Assembly (NCBI GenBank): GCA_964434955.1
Contig: CAYSXI010000027.1
Location: forward strand, 1-37,593
Direction: 5' to 3'
Source of the DNA: JANQLU01 sp964434955
GTDB lineage: Bacteria; Planctomycetota; Planctomycetia; Pirellulales; Pirellulaceae
Length of the DNA stretch: 37,593 bases
In this document: positions 1 through 8,123 of the stretch, one piece after another
How the letters are laid out: the number at the start of each line of letters is the position of its first letter
How positions within the stretch are numbered: position 1 is the stretch's first letter
Notes under the pieces: model-generated
Told to the model about the DNA's origin: nothing
The model's input: the letters and a program-made list of their open reading frames with translations, nothing else
Database searches by the model: none
Program-made: the position numbers and the translations under genes

Positions 1-1123
1 CTTCTAATGCCAAGACATCCCCCATACGCCCTTAATAGCTTGACCACAAATATCCACAGCTCTCAAAGCCAACCAAGCGAATCAAGTTAACATGTAAAAC
101 AAGCAAACTTGCCAACCTGGCCAACCAGCGAATTGCAATACTCGTGTGCTATTTGCAACGATATATCCAAAATTTGGTGGTCAACCTTTACCTCCTCAAC
201 AAATCAATCCGCTTCCTCCGAAGACTCCACAAATCTCAATGCAAAGAATATTGGTTAACCATCGGTCTTTGTAACTTGAACCATTTCATGTTCCCGCCAA
301 CCAGCGAAACTCCGAAGAGATCCAACCAACTGACGTTCCCATCAAACAATTCAGCGCTATCAAGAGTGGTTAATTCTTGTAATCATCAATTTCCAATTGA
401 TCTTCTCGCCATCACGATCCCCGCCGAAGCAAGTCTCGCAAAAGCCATCCAATTAATCGGATCTTGATAAGATGCCAATTATTCACAAACCAAATTGTCA
501 AAGATCAAACAGCTTTCCCAATCCAAAAGATCGAGAAAACCCGCTCTGTTGAGAGCGATTCGCACTCCAAGGTTCACCGAAATTCAAGCGAATTCGCGGT
601 AAATCTCAAGTCCGTACCGGTATCAACAAAAGCTTTGGGGTAAACCCCGAATATTAATGAATCAAGCCACCATTGAAAAGGGGCTAAATTCAAAATTCGT
701 GGTCAGTAGAAATGGGCACCAATCGAGTCAACTAAGTTGGTTTCGATTTCAGGAACTTGATTCACGGGTCGGTGACTTCAAGTTCGCCCTCACTTCCCTG
801 CCAAACTCATGTAGCGAAGAGCCAAAGTATACGGATTTGATTTTGCAACTCAAGGGGTAAATGCCCTCGATTAAAAAAAAAATCCGAAACCCTTTTATCG
901 GCCAATCCTTCTCCGGAATCCAGTGAATTCCGGCCTCCGATTTAAGACGCGAATTGTACGCCTTTTCGAATTCACCAAAAGGCCCCTATCAAAAAAATTA
1001 CGCTCGGAAAGTTCCGTGATCAACTTTCAACCATTGCATCGCCGGGTTCTGCTCATTCGCCCATCGCAAACGGAAGAGCAAAAGGCGGCTGACAACGAAA
1101 AATCGCTAAGCTCAACCGACAAG
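1..1123. other. Gap with no convincing gene
   Basis: About 1.1 kb in which I see no credible gene. The open frames on the plus strand (near 144-467, 657-860 and 923-1189) are short, have no clear Shine-Dalgarno sequence, encode nothing recognisable, and the last runs antisense into the end of the following gene. The stretch is richer in A/T and in runs such as ccaacc than the coding DNA around it. No tRNA, strong terminator or clear repeat was seen. It may hold the promoter region of a gene lying to the left of the window. Confidence 0.5.
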
Positions 1124-3535
1124 CTATTGGTTGTTGTTGTCGCCAAAAAGTCGATTGGCGACGCTGCCAAAGCCCGCTTGATCAAGTAGCTCAAGGTGCA
1201 GCACCAAACGTTTTACCCGATCCAGTTCGGGCACAACGATCAAGTCAGCGCCAAGCTTTCTCACCTCCTGGAACTGCCGGATTAGTCGCTTGGTTTTCTC
1301 GATTTCAGCATCCATTTTCGTTTGGTAGTTCGCAGAGTCTGATTTCATTTTTTTCAATTCGTCGGACAGCTTCTTGCGCTCCAACTCGGTCTCGGCCATT
1401 TCGCTCAATCGCTTTTTGCAATCGGCCAGTTCCTCCAGTCGGGCTTCCAAAAGTTCGATATCCGGTTCGGTTTCCAGCCACGTTTTCGAAGGAAGTTTTA
1501 TTTCGAGTTTTTTCGCAATCTCCTTGGCTTGGAGGGCTGCCGGATCAAACTTTTTCAAGTCGTCCCGCGCGTTCTCAAGAATCAACGCGACCGCCCAGAA
1601 AACCAGTTCAGGTTCAAGCATTTTCGAGTTGCTGTCGCAATAATCGACAAAGGCTTCAAGCGTGTTCTGCACTTTTCGCTGCTGAAGCTTCGAGAGTGTC
1701 CAGAGAAGCCGCTTGCGACGTTCCGCAAGTATTTTCCGCAGGCATTCGCCGGCCGATACTTGCAGCGAGATTCGCAGCGCAAGATCTTTGTCAGTTTCAG
1801 CCTGGAGAGTTTTTTCGAGCGAAGCCAGTTCCTTCCGGGCCGCTTTCAATTTTTCCCACGATTTGTCGCCGTCGTTCATGAGCTCTTCGAGTTTCTTTTT
1901 CTTGGCCAGGGCAAGTTTTTCGCTTTTGGATTTTCGATTCTCAAGCGATTGAAGGGTCTTTTTCAGCTTGCTGGTTTCCTCAATTTCCAGTTCGATCGAC
2001 GCCTGCCATTTTGGGATTCGATCGGCAAACGGCAGCGTCGGCGGTTTTTCTTGCAACTTCGCTGCCGGAGCAGCCCCAATCATCGGCGGAGAATTCTTTG
2101 ACTTGAATGGCTTTAGGTCTTTCAACGGGTTCTTTTCCTGAGTGTTTTTTTCCGAATCCTGAATGGCGGATTTCACGTTCCTTTGTCTTTGGATCTCTAA
2201 TTGGATCACAAAATCAAGACCGGATTCGCGCAAAAGCTGTTGAAGATTGGCGTCTTGGTTCGCGCGACCCGAAGCCGGGAGCAGCGTGGAACTGGCTGCT
2301 CGATATTCCAGTTCCCTGAGGCTTGCCGCGTGCTCTTTGGACAGTTGCGCGAGTTTGCGAAGCTGGGAATTTGACTGAACAGAACCCAACTCAAAATTCC
2401 CCAGGATTGAGAGCTGGTGATCAAATTCAACACGCCCTTTCTCCAGGTCCAAGCCGATTTTTCGACACTGTTCCAGGATCATTTCCCGTTTTCGCAGCTT
2501 GTCGGTTTCAAACAACTTGACGGGCAGCCATTGATCCCTGTGCTCGAGACGCGTCAAAGACTTGGCGATTAGCCGACAATTCCCAACGGATTTTTCGAAG
2601 TCTGCTTTATCCGCAGAGGCCTTTTCAAGTAGTTTTGCAACGACAAAAAGGGCGAGTTCCGACTCGATGCAGTTGTTCTTCAGCAAGCTGGTTTTCAGGT
2701 CATTAATCTGCATTTGTTGTTCGGGAGAAAGGGACCCAAGGCTTCGCTCTCGATACTCGCCAATGATCTTCGCGAGTGAGTCGCGGAGCTTAGCAAGGTG
2801 GTAGCCACGTTCTTCTCGATTCCTTTGAAGCCGGCGATCGATCTGCAAACGAAGAGAATTTAACTCGCGGACCGCTTTTTCCCTGGTGGCTTCGGCTTTT
2901 TCCAGCTGGCTTCGTTTTTCCTCGAGCCGTTTGTTTCCCCAACGTTCGAGCGACGCCTCCGATTCAAGGCCTCGAAGTTCATCGAGTCGGAGTCTGAGCT
3001 TCACGACATTCACGTATTCCTTTTCAATGGTTGCCTGCCAACGCTTGATCAACTTTGCGTTGGGAGCGTCTTTGAAAATCGTTTTCAACATCGAATCAAA
3101 AGCTTGCTTTTCGCTTTCCGTTCGTGCTTGTTGCTGGTTGCCTTTCCGGCGGATGGGGGTCGATCCCCTGCGAAGATTCGGGGTTCGCTTAGTCGTGGAC
3201 GATTTGGCTTTGGTCCCGGCAGCTGGTTTCGTCACGTTTTTCGAGAGGGCGCGGTCAAAAGGATCGCTCGAATTTCGACGACTTGGCGGAACCTGGAAGG
3301 GATCCGTTTGCCCTTTCACGTTTTCCGGGGGCAGCTTGGAGAACGGGTTTTCGGAGTGCTTTGATTTGGGGTTGGATTTCCTGTTGGGTCCACGCGGCTT
3401 TTCTTTTTTGGCCGGATTGGCGTTTTTGGGTTCCTGTTTATTTGGAATTTGCTGAGCCGGGTTGGCCGGGACCGAAAAGGCAACGATTGCGGCCAGGAAG
3501 AATACGGGCGAAGCGAAAATTGAGAGGCGAATCAT
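1124..3535 (-). CDS. Exported coiled-coil protein with internal duplication, function unknown
   Basis: I do not recognise a family. The 803-residue product starts with a signal peptide (hydrophobic residues 4-21, likely cut after ANPA at 27), followed by a Pro/Lys/Ser-rich low-complexity stretch to about residue 145. Two related alpha-helical, Lys/Glu/Leu-rich halves come next. Half one begins at W166 (WQATIE) and half two at W510 (WQASIE). Both contain an ESELALF/EPELVFW segment (291 and 641) and a C-terminal LDFVIQLE/ADLIVVPE segment (about 440 and 763). Such heptad-like composition predicts long coiled coils in the periplasm or at the cell surface. The ATG is preceded by GGAG at a suitable distance (about 3544-3547), which supports this start. 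It stands alone, divergent from the tRNA operon. The duplication is seen directly; the location is inferred from the signal peptide. Confidence 0.85.
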   Translation of the reverse strand: MIRLSIFASPVFFLAAIVAFSVPANPAQQIPNKQEPKNANPAKKEKPRGPNRKSNPKSKHSENPFSKLPPENVKGQTDPFQVPPSRRNSSDPFDRALSKNVTKPAAGTKAKSSTTKRTPNLRRGSTPIRRKGNQQQARTESEKQAFDSMLKTIFKDAPNAKLIKRWQATIEKEYVNVVKLRLRLDELRGLESEASLERWGNKRLEEKRSQLEKAEATREKAVRELNSLRLQIDRRLQRNREERGYHLAKLRDSLAKIIGEYRERSLGSLSPEQQMQINDLKTSLLKNNCIESELALFVVAKLLEKASADKADFEKSVGNCRLIAKSLTRLEHRDQWLPVKLFETDKLRKREMILEQCRKIGLDLEKGRVEFDHQLSILGNFELGSVQSNSQLRKLAQLSKEHAASLRELEYRAASSTLLPASGRANQDANLQQLLRESGLDFVIQLEIQRQRNVKSAIQDSEKNTQEKNPLKDLKPFKSKNSPPMIGAAPAAKLQEKPPTLPFADRIPKWQASIELEIEETSKLKKTLQSLENRKSKSEKLALAKKKKLEELMNDGDKSWEKLKAARKELASLEKTLQAETDKDLALRISLQVSAGECLRKILAERRKRLLWTLSKLQQRKVQNTLEAFVDYCDSNSKMLEPELVFWAVALILENARDDLKKFDPAALQAKEIAKKLEIKLPSKTWLETEPDIELLEARLEELADCKKRLSEMAETELERKKLSDELKKMKSDSANYQTKMDAEIEKTKRLIRQFQEVRKLGADLIVVPELDRVKRLVLHLELLDQAGFGSVANRLFGDNNNQ

Positions 3536-3681
3536 GGAAATCTCCGTTGGATGAGCGTCAATTGTTAAGAGCCCAAGCCAAATTGAAATTGGCCGCCGAT
3601 TTTGGAACCCGCTTGGATATGCGACTTATTAGGGTTTTGACAGGAAAATCCATCGGAAGCCAAACATGCCGCGAACATGGT

Positions 3682-3709
3682 TTGACAGAAAGGAGTCCTT
3701 TCCTAAAAT
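3682..3709 (+). promoter_or_regulatory. Sigma-70-type promoter of the tRNA operon
   Basis: A perfect TTGACA (3682-3687), a 16-base spacer and TAAAAT (3704-3709) lie about 115 bases upstream of tRNA-Ile and on the same strand. No gene lies between, so this is the likely housekeeping promoter of the tRNA pair. Transcription would start near 3716 and give a leader of about 108 bases. Confidence 0.7.
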
Positions 3710-3823
3710 GTGTCGTTTCAACGGTTTGGGTGCAGTTGAAGCAGCGTTTTGCCGATCTCAACCCAATCCGACGGATTCGTCTGCGTTGGCGTCGAAAAAA
3801 TCGGCAGAAATAGCGACGGTTCC

Positions 3824-3897
3824 GGGCGTATAGCTCAGTTGGTTAGAGCGCATCGCTGATAACGATGAGGTCCCAAGTTCGAATCTTGGTACGCCCA
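3824..3897 (+). tRNA. tRNA-Ile (GAT)
   Basis: The 74-base gene folds as a full cloverleaf. The acceptor stem GGGCGTA (3824-3830) pairs with TACGCCC (3890-3896), the D arm carries AGCTCAGTTGGTTAGAGC, the anticodon stem is CATCG/CGATG, and the anticodon GAT is at 3858-3860. The T arm has the usual GTTCGAATC. The discriminator is A at 3897, and CCA is not encoded. It is co-transcribed with tRNA-Ala 96 bases downstream. Confidence 0.97.
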
Positions 3898-3993
3898 CTG
3901 AAGTTGAATTCCATTTTTGGTTCTGGTTTCAATTCGAGTTTTGCGGTTCCCAACGGTTCCCGAAAACTTAAACTGGTAACCAGAGTTAGATCT

Positions 3994-4066
3994 GGGGACG
4001 TAGCTCAATTGGGAGAGCGCCGCCCTTGCACGGCGGAGGTTGTCGGTTCGATCCCGATCGTCTCCA
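3994..4066 (+). tRNA. tRNA-Ala (TGC)
   Basis: The 73-base gene has acceptor stem GGGGACG (3994-4000) pairing with CGTCTCC (4059-4065, one G-T wobble), a standard D arm, anticodon stem CCGCC/GGCGG with anticodon TGC at 4027-4029, and a T arm with GGTTCGATCCC. The discriminator is A and CCA is not encoded. Ile-GAT followed by Ala-TGC is the order usually found in the 16S-23S spacer, but no rRNA sequence flanks it here. A terminator follows at once, so the pair is its own operon. Confidence 0.97.
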
Positions 4067-4069
4067 CTT

Positions 4070-4099
4070 AACCGATCAGTGTTTCTGATCGGTTTTTTT
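4070..4099 (+). terminator. Rho-independent terminator of the tRNA operon
   Basis: A perfect 10-bp stem, AACCGATCAG (4070-4079) with CTGATCGGTT (4085-4094), has a five-base loop and is followed by a run of T to 4099. It starts four bases after tRNA-Ala, which shows that the operon ends here and does not continue into a 23S gene. Confidence 0.93.
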
Positions 4100-4125
4100 A
4101 TGCGCTTTTTCTTGCGCTGGCCAGA

Positions 4126-4187
4126 TTGTTCTAGAAAATACTGGCTTGTTCTTGAAAAATACTGGCTTGCTCCTGACAAATACTGAG
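4126..4187. repeat. Three-copy 20-21 bp imperfect tandem repeat
   Basis: Three consecutive units at 4126-4145, 4146-4166 and 4167-4187 follow the pattern TTGTTCTTGAAAAATACTGG with a few changes each. The array sits just past the tRNA terminator in non-coding DNA. It contains no recognisable gene signal and has no known role. Confidence 0.7.
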
Positions 4188-4222
4188 GCGATCCAATATC
4201 GATCACCCAAGGTTGGAATTCG

Positions 4223-4436
4223 ATGGCCTCTTCCGGTGTCCCAGGCAGCTCTTCCAAGGCAATTGGCGTTGCCACGTTGTTAATTGGGCTTTTTATTCTT
4301 GGGTGCGGCCAGTTTCACTTGTGTCGGTTGGCTGATCGGGATTCCGGCATGGATTTACATCGCGGCAGCGATTCAGGCCACCCTTGGGTTGGTGCTAACG
4401 ATTTTCGCTTCCCGAAAGCTGTTGGAATTTCGCTAG
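4223..4436 (+). pseudogene. Frameshifted small two-helix membrane ORF
   Basis: From ATG 4223 a frame encodes a polar start and a hydrophobic segment (KAIGVATLLIGLF). Near the run of T at about 4283-4290 the frame loses its membrane character, but the frame one base over continues with SFTCVGWLIGIPAWIYIAA and a second hydrophobic helix, ending FASRKLLEFR and TAG at 4434-4436. Joined with a one-base shift this is a tidy protein of about 71 residues with two membrane helices. Its last 42 bases overlap, on the other strand, the 3' end of the methyltransferase gene. I do not recognise the family. It may be a decayed gene, a sequencing error in the homopolymer, or chance, so confidence is low. Confidence 0.35.
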
Positions 4437-5312
4437 GTGCGGACGAAGGCTTTCGGCTTCGTTCGATTGCCGGGACTCCGGATCGCGCGGCACGCGGGTT
4501 GCGTAGACCATGAAGACGCGATCCAGACATGGAATCGCCAATGACCTTTGCGTTTCGAATCCGAGTTGGTTCAGGCGGTCTTCAAGCTGAATCGCATCCG
4601 GTTCTCCCGAATGGGTTTCCATCACGACCTGTTGGATTCGTGGCCAATGTTCCGCATCAATCCCGTCAAGAACTTTGGCCTCCGCGCCTTCAACGTCGAT
4701 CTTGAGCAGATCAATTCGTTCAAGATTTGATTGGACGATCCAATCGGAAAGTCGCTCGAACTGGCAAGTTACTTTCGTGGTTCGGCCATGGTAGAGCCGA
4801 AGGAATTCAATGATTGGCAGCCAGACAATCCTGGGGATCCAATTGGAAATCATGCGAAAGCCACGACTCCGAAGACGCATTTCTTCAAACACAAAATTGC
4901 GATCATTCCGTCGTTTGTCATGACTGGAATCCAGGTACATGGTCGAGTTGACGCTGGCCAAGGGGAAATGGGCCATGTCGTGAAGCCCCGAATGATCCGA
5001 GAGCCCCACATTCTCCAGCTGAATATCCAGGTGCGGGCATGACTTCGCGTTTCTTTGCAAGATCGTGAAGGTGTCCGGAATCGGTTCAAAACAAACGACG
5101 CGCGCGTGGCGCACGCGCGAAGCAACTTGAAAAAGAAATCCGCCCAGATTCGCGCCGACATCGATCACACAATCTCCGTCGTTCAGAGCGAAAGTCTCGG
5201 AACGGTAGATTCCTTCTTCATGGCATTCTGCTTTCAGGACGCGAAAATCTGTTTCGTTTCGATGCCAAAACGGTCGCCCCGCAAGCATTCCTTGCTTGAG
5301 TTTTCCAACCAT
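4395..5312 (-). CDS. FkbM-family SAM-dependent methyltransferase
   Basis: A class I SAM-dependent methyltransferase of the FkbM family, which typically O-methylates sugars or polyketides. Counting from the ATG at 5312, the SAM-binding motif I is VIDVGANLGGF (about 49-59), followed by CFEPIP (about 74-79), where the Glu usually contacts the SAM ribose. The hallmark DLLKIDVEGAE lies at about 201-211 and is followed by the typical METHS strand. No signal peptide or membrane segment is seen, so it is cytoplasmic. The frame also opens five codons earlier at a TTG (5327). Neither start has a clear Shine-Dalgarno sequence, and ATG is preferred. It stands alone with no glycosyltransferase next to it, so the substrate cannot be told. 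A role in surface polysaccharide modification is an inference from the family. Confidence 0.88.
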   Translation of the reverse strand: MVGKLKQGMLAGRPFWHRNETDFRVLKAECHEEGIYRSETFALNDGDCVIDVGANLGGFLFQVASRVRHARVVCFEPIPDTFTILQRNAKSCPHLDIQLENVGLSDHSGLHDMAHFPLASVNSTMYLDSSHDKRRNDRNFVFEEMRLRSRGFRMISNWIPRIVWLPIIEFLRLYHGRTTKVTCQFERLSDWIVQSNLERIDLLKIDVEGAEAKVLDGIDAEHWPRIQQVVMETHSGEPDAIQLEDRLNQLGFETQRSLAIPCLDRVFMVYATRVPRDPESRQSNEAESLRPHLAKFQQLSGSENR

Positions 5313-5325
5313 GAAACCGATTCGC

Positions 5326-5355
5326 AAGCAATGAGGATGTAAGCAATGAGGATGG
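5326..5355. repeat. 15-bp perfect tandem duplication upstream of the methyltransferase
   Basis: Two adjacent 15-base units, AAGCAATGAGGATGT (5326-5340) and AAGCAATGAGGATGG (5341-5355), differ only at the last base. The pair lies within 15-45 bases upstream of the chosen ATG, in the region where the ribosome-binding site should be. It is probably a slippage duplication. Confidence 0.75.
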
Positions 5356-5670
5356 CGACTTTATAACAGATGGCAAAAAATCGAGAAGCAATCCAAGCTC
5401 GCGGAATCTTTCGATTCGCCAAAGATGCGCAATGACGCAAGCCAAGCTTAGGCTTAACGGTCAGCTAGGCGGTTCAGGAGCGGCAACGCCCATTCATGAT
5501 TTGCCAGATTGCGAAAAAGGAATCGCGAATGGCCAAGTGGGAAACGCAGGAATGAATCAGTTCATTCGGACACAAGCGGGCTTGAGGCCGTTGCCAGTCG
5601 CGCACCGGCGGGGGCAAGTTCGGCGACCCCTCGTTGATCGCCGAAGGCGTATTCATCGGGCCAGCCCACT
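5356..5670. other. Gap between methyltransferase and lpdA
   Basis: Roughly 315 bases without a credible gene. It should contain the promoter of the methyltransferase and the end of the lpdA transcript. The only structure I see is an inverted repeat TTCGGCGA/TCGCCGAA (5619-5626 and 5638-5645, 11-base loop) just past the lpdA stop. It has no T run, so it is not a convincing intrinsic terminator. Confidence 0.5.
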
Positions 5671-7059
5671 TTAAGTGTGGATCGCGCGGCCCTCAACGGC
5701 CAAAGCCGCTTCTTGCATGATTTCAGAGAGCGTCGGATGCGCATGACAGCAACGAGCAAGGTCTTCACTGCTTGCCCCAAAGTTCATCGCAACCGCGGCT
5801 TCAGCGATCAAATCACCGGCCCGCATTCCAATTGCGTGAACGCCCAGGATGCGATCCGTCTTGGCATCCGCCAAAACCTTGATTCGACCATCGGTGTCCC
5901 CGAGGGTTCGAGCGCGACCGTTTGCACCGAAAGGACACATGCCTTTCTTGTAGTCGATTCCAGCTTCCTTCAACTGCTCTTCCGAGCGGCCGACTGAGGC
6001 GATCTCCGGATTCGTATAAACGATGGCGGGAATCGCGTTATAGTCAACATGGCCATGTCCGCCCGCGAGCATCTCAACACAGGCAACGCCTTCTTCCGAT
6101 GCCTTGTGAGCCAGCATCGCGCCGCCAATACAATCGCCGATGGCATAGATGCCAGGAACGCTCGACTGGAATTTGTCATCCACCGCTATCGCCCCGCGCT
6201 CCATTTTTACGCCAAGCTCTTCCAGCCCGATGCCCTGCGTGTTAGGTGATCGCCCTGTGCAAACCAGAACCCGGTCGGCGATGAGTGCTTCATCTTCGCC
6301 TTTCAAGCGAACGACGCCTTTTCCGTTCTCGACCTTCGCGCTTTCGACCCAAACGCCCGTCTTAAAGCTCAAGCCTTGTTTGGCGAAAATTCGCGCGGCA
6401 ATTTTTCCGACTTCCAAATCGAGCCCGGGGAGAACTTTGTCCTGAGCTTCCAATACGGTGACGTTGCTACCCAGTCGATTCCAAACCGAACCCAATTCAA
6501 GACCGATGTACCCGCCACCAATCACGATCAGGCTCTCAGGGACCGAAGGGTACGACAAGGCGGTCGTGCTGTCGCCGATGATGTCGTCGTCAAATTCGAC
6601 TCCCGGCAGTTTAAATGAGTTGCTTCCCGTTGCGATCAAAATGTTTTTTGCTTTTACGGTTCCCGCGTCTTCACCACTGATCTCGATGGTGTCATTTGCC
6701 GTGAGTTTGCCTCGTCCGGTGTAGGCCTTGACTTTGTTTTTCTTGAGCAGCATCCGGATTCCGCCCGTGAGCGTGGTGACAACTTCGTCTTTGCGAGCCA
6801 TCATCTTGCCGAGGTCCATATCCACGCCCGAAGCCGAAATGCCGTGATCCGCAAAATGTAACTTGGCTTCCTCAAACAAGTGCGAGGACTCGAGGAGTGC
6901 CTTGCTGGGAATGCATCCGACGCGCAAGCAAGTTCCGCCAAATTGTTGGTTTTCGTCGATCACTGCGGCATTCATTCCGAGCTGCGCCGCTCGAATCGCC
7001 GCTACATATCCGCCCGGGCCGGCGCCCAGAACCACCAAGTCATGATTTGCTTCACTCAT
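5671..7059 (-). CDS. lpdA: Dihydrolipoamide dehydrogenase (E3)
   Basis: A flavoprotein disulfide reductase that reoxidises the dihydrolipoyl groups of 2-oxo acid dehydrogenase E2 with NAD+. The FAD-binding motif GAGPGG is at about 12-17, and the redox disulfide motif GGTCLRVGCIPSK holds C44 and C49. A second Rossmann motif VIGGGYIGLELG (NAD) is mid-protein, followed by the FAD motif YAIGD. The active-site HPTLSE lies near the C terminus (H441, E446). At 462 residues it has the normal family length and looks intact. The E1 and E2 genes lie about 5 kb away in the opposite orientation, so this E3 probably serves that complex and perhaps also others. It is the most downstream gene of a possible channel-ABC-lpdA run (113-base gap to the ABC gene) but may have its own promoter. 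Confidence 0.97.
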   Translation of the reverse strand: MSEANHDLVVLGAGPGGYVAAIRAAQLGMNAAVIDENQQFGGTCLRVGCIPSKALLESSHLFEEAKLHFADHGISASGVDMDLGKMMARKDEVVTTLTGGIRMLLKKNKVKAYTGRGKLTANDTIEISGEDAGTVKAKNILIATGSNSFKLPGVEFDDDIIGDSTTALSYPSVPESLIVIGGGYIGLELGSVWNRLGSNVTVLEAQDKVLPGLDLEVGKIAARIFAKQGLSFKTGVWVESAKVENGKGVVRLKGEDEALIADRVLVCTGRSPNTQGIGLEELGVKMERGAIAVDDKFQSSVPGIYAIGDCIGGAMLAHKASEEGVACVEMLAGGHGHVDYNAIPAIVYTNPEIASVGRSEEQLKEAGIDYKKGMCPFGANGRARTLGDTDGRIKVLADAKTDRILGVHAIGMRAGDLIAEAAVAMNFGASSEDLARCCHAHPTLSEIMQEAALAVEGRAIHT

Positions 7060-7172
7060 TTAAACCGCCAAGCGAAATTTGATTTTGAGAATTCAGTCGC
7101 AACAAGATTTTATGCAAGAAGCCTGTCACGGGAACAGGGCGGCCGCGAATCACGTTAATGTCGGCAATGAAT

Positions 7173-8120
7173 CTAGCGAGACAATTGCGGGACCTGAGAT
7201 CCGACATCCGTGCTTTTGCCATTTCCCGATGATACGTCCGGTTTCGCAATCTGGACAAAGATCTCATGAAGGGTTGGCTTGATGATTTCGAAATGCTCCA
7301 ACGGTCCCTGCTTCATCAGGAATTGGAGAACATCCTGAGAACGGTGCGGGTCGATTTCCGCTTCATAATGACCCGATTTCGTTTCCACATTGGAGAGAAG
7401 TTCCGAGGCCGAAAGCGCGCCATTGCCGGAAAATCGAAATCGTAAGCGGTTTGCCGGAAAGCGGGATTGAATATCCTCTAGCGTCCCGTCCAGGACTTTG
7501 TTGCCATTGAAAATCATGAAGATCGTATCGCACATTTTCTCGGCGACACCCATGTCGTGCGTCGAAAACACCACGGTGGTGCCCTGTTCTCGCAGCCAAA
7601 GGACCGCGTCCCTCAGCACTTCCAGGTTCACCGGGTCGAGGCCACTAAACGGCTCATCCAGAATCACCAATTCCGGATTTGCAATCACCGCGCTAATGAA
7701 CTGGATTTTTTGCGCCATTCCCTTGGAAAGCATGTCGATTCGCTTGTTGGCCCATTCAACCGCGTCCAGTCGAACCAGCCATTGATGGATCGCGTCCTGA
7801 CAATCGTAGAATCCTTTGAGCCGGGCGTAATAGGTGAGCAGTGAACGGACTCGCATGCGTTTGTAAAGTCCGCGCTCTTCCGGCAGATAACCGAGCCGGT
7901 CATCCGCCGTCTTGCCTTGAGTTTTCCCAAGCACCGAAACGACACCGGTTTCCGGTTGAATGATTCGAAGGATCATTCGTAACGTGGTCGTCTTGCCAGA
8001 TCCATTGGGACCAATAAAGCCGTAGATGGAGCCGCGAGGCACATTCAGGCTCAGGTCGTTGACCGCGATTTGCGAGCCAAATTGTTTTGTGACGTTGACC
8101 AGCTCGATTGCGTTTTCCAT
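7173..8120 (-). CDS. ABC transporter ATP-binding protein (ABC-2/NatA type)
   Basis: The ATPase subunit of an ABC exporter of the ABC-2 (NatA/CcmA-like) class. It has Walker A GPNGSGKT (37-44), the Q-loop region around LPEERGLY, a signature with the slightly unusual sequence LSKGMAQKIQ (131-140) instead of LSGGQ, Walker B LVILDEP (151-157), a D-loop SGLD and the switch His at STHD (188). The roughly 100-residue tail after the nucleotide-binding domain resembles the DUF4162-like regulatory tail of this class. No membrane permease lies beside it in the window; its partner must be encoded elsewhere. Its ATG lies 3 bases past the stop of the K+ channel gene, so the two are probably co-transcribed. 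The substrate is unknown. Confidence 0.93.
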   Translation of the reverse strand: MENAIELVNVTKQFGSQIAVNDLSLNVPRGSIYGFIGPNGSGKTTTLRMILRIIQPETGVVSVLGKTQGKTADDRLGYLPEERGLYKRMRVRSLLTYYARLKGFYDCQDAIHQWLVRLDAVEWANKRIDMLSKGMAQKIQFISAVIANPELVILDEPFSGLDPVNLEVLRDAVLWLREQGTTVVFSTHDMGVAEKMCDTIFMIFNGNKVLDGTLEDIQSRFPANRLRFRFSGNGALSASELLSNVETKSGHYEAEIDPHRSQDVLQFLMKQGPLEHFEIIKPTLHEIFVQIAKPDVSSGNGKSTDVGSQVPQLSR

Positions 8121-8123
8121 GAG

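Noticed and set aside
923..1189. Possible small basic protein gene
   Set aside because: It lacks a Shine-Dalgarno site and overlaps the end of the convergent coiled-coil gene; composition looks random.
3835..4275. Minus-strand frame of 146 codons across the tRNA genes
   Set aside because: It runs antisense through both tRNAs and the terminator; its repeat-like SPQYL/SQYF part is only the translated 21-bp DNA repeat.
5619..5645. Intrinsic terminator after lpdA
   Set aside because: The 8-bp inverted repeat is perfect but has an 11-base loop and no T run on the minus strand.
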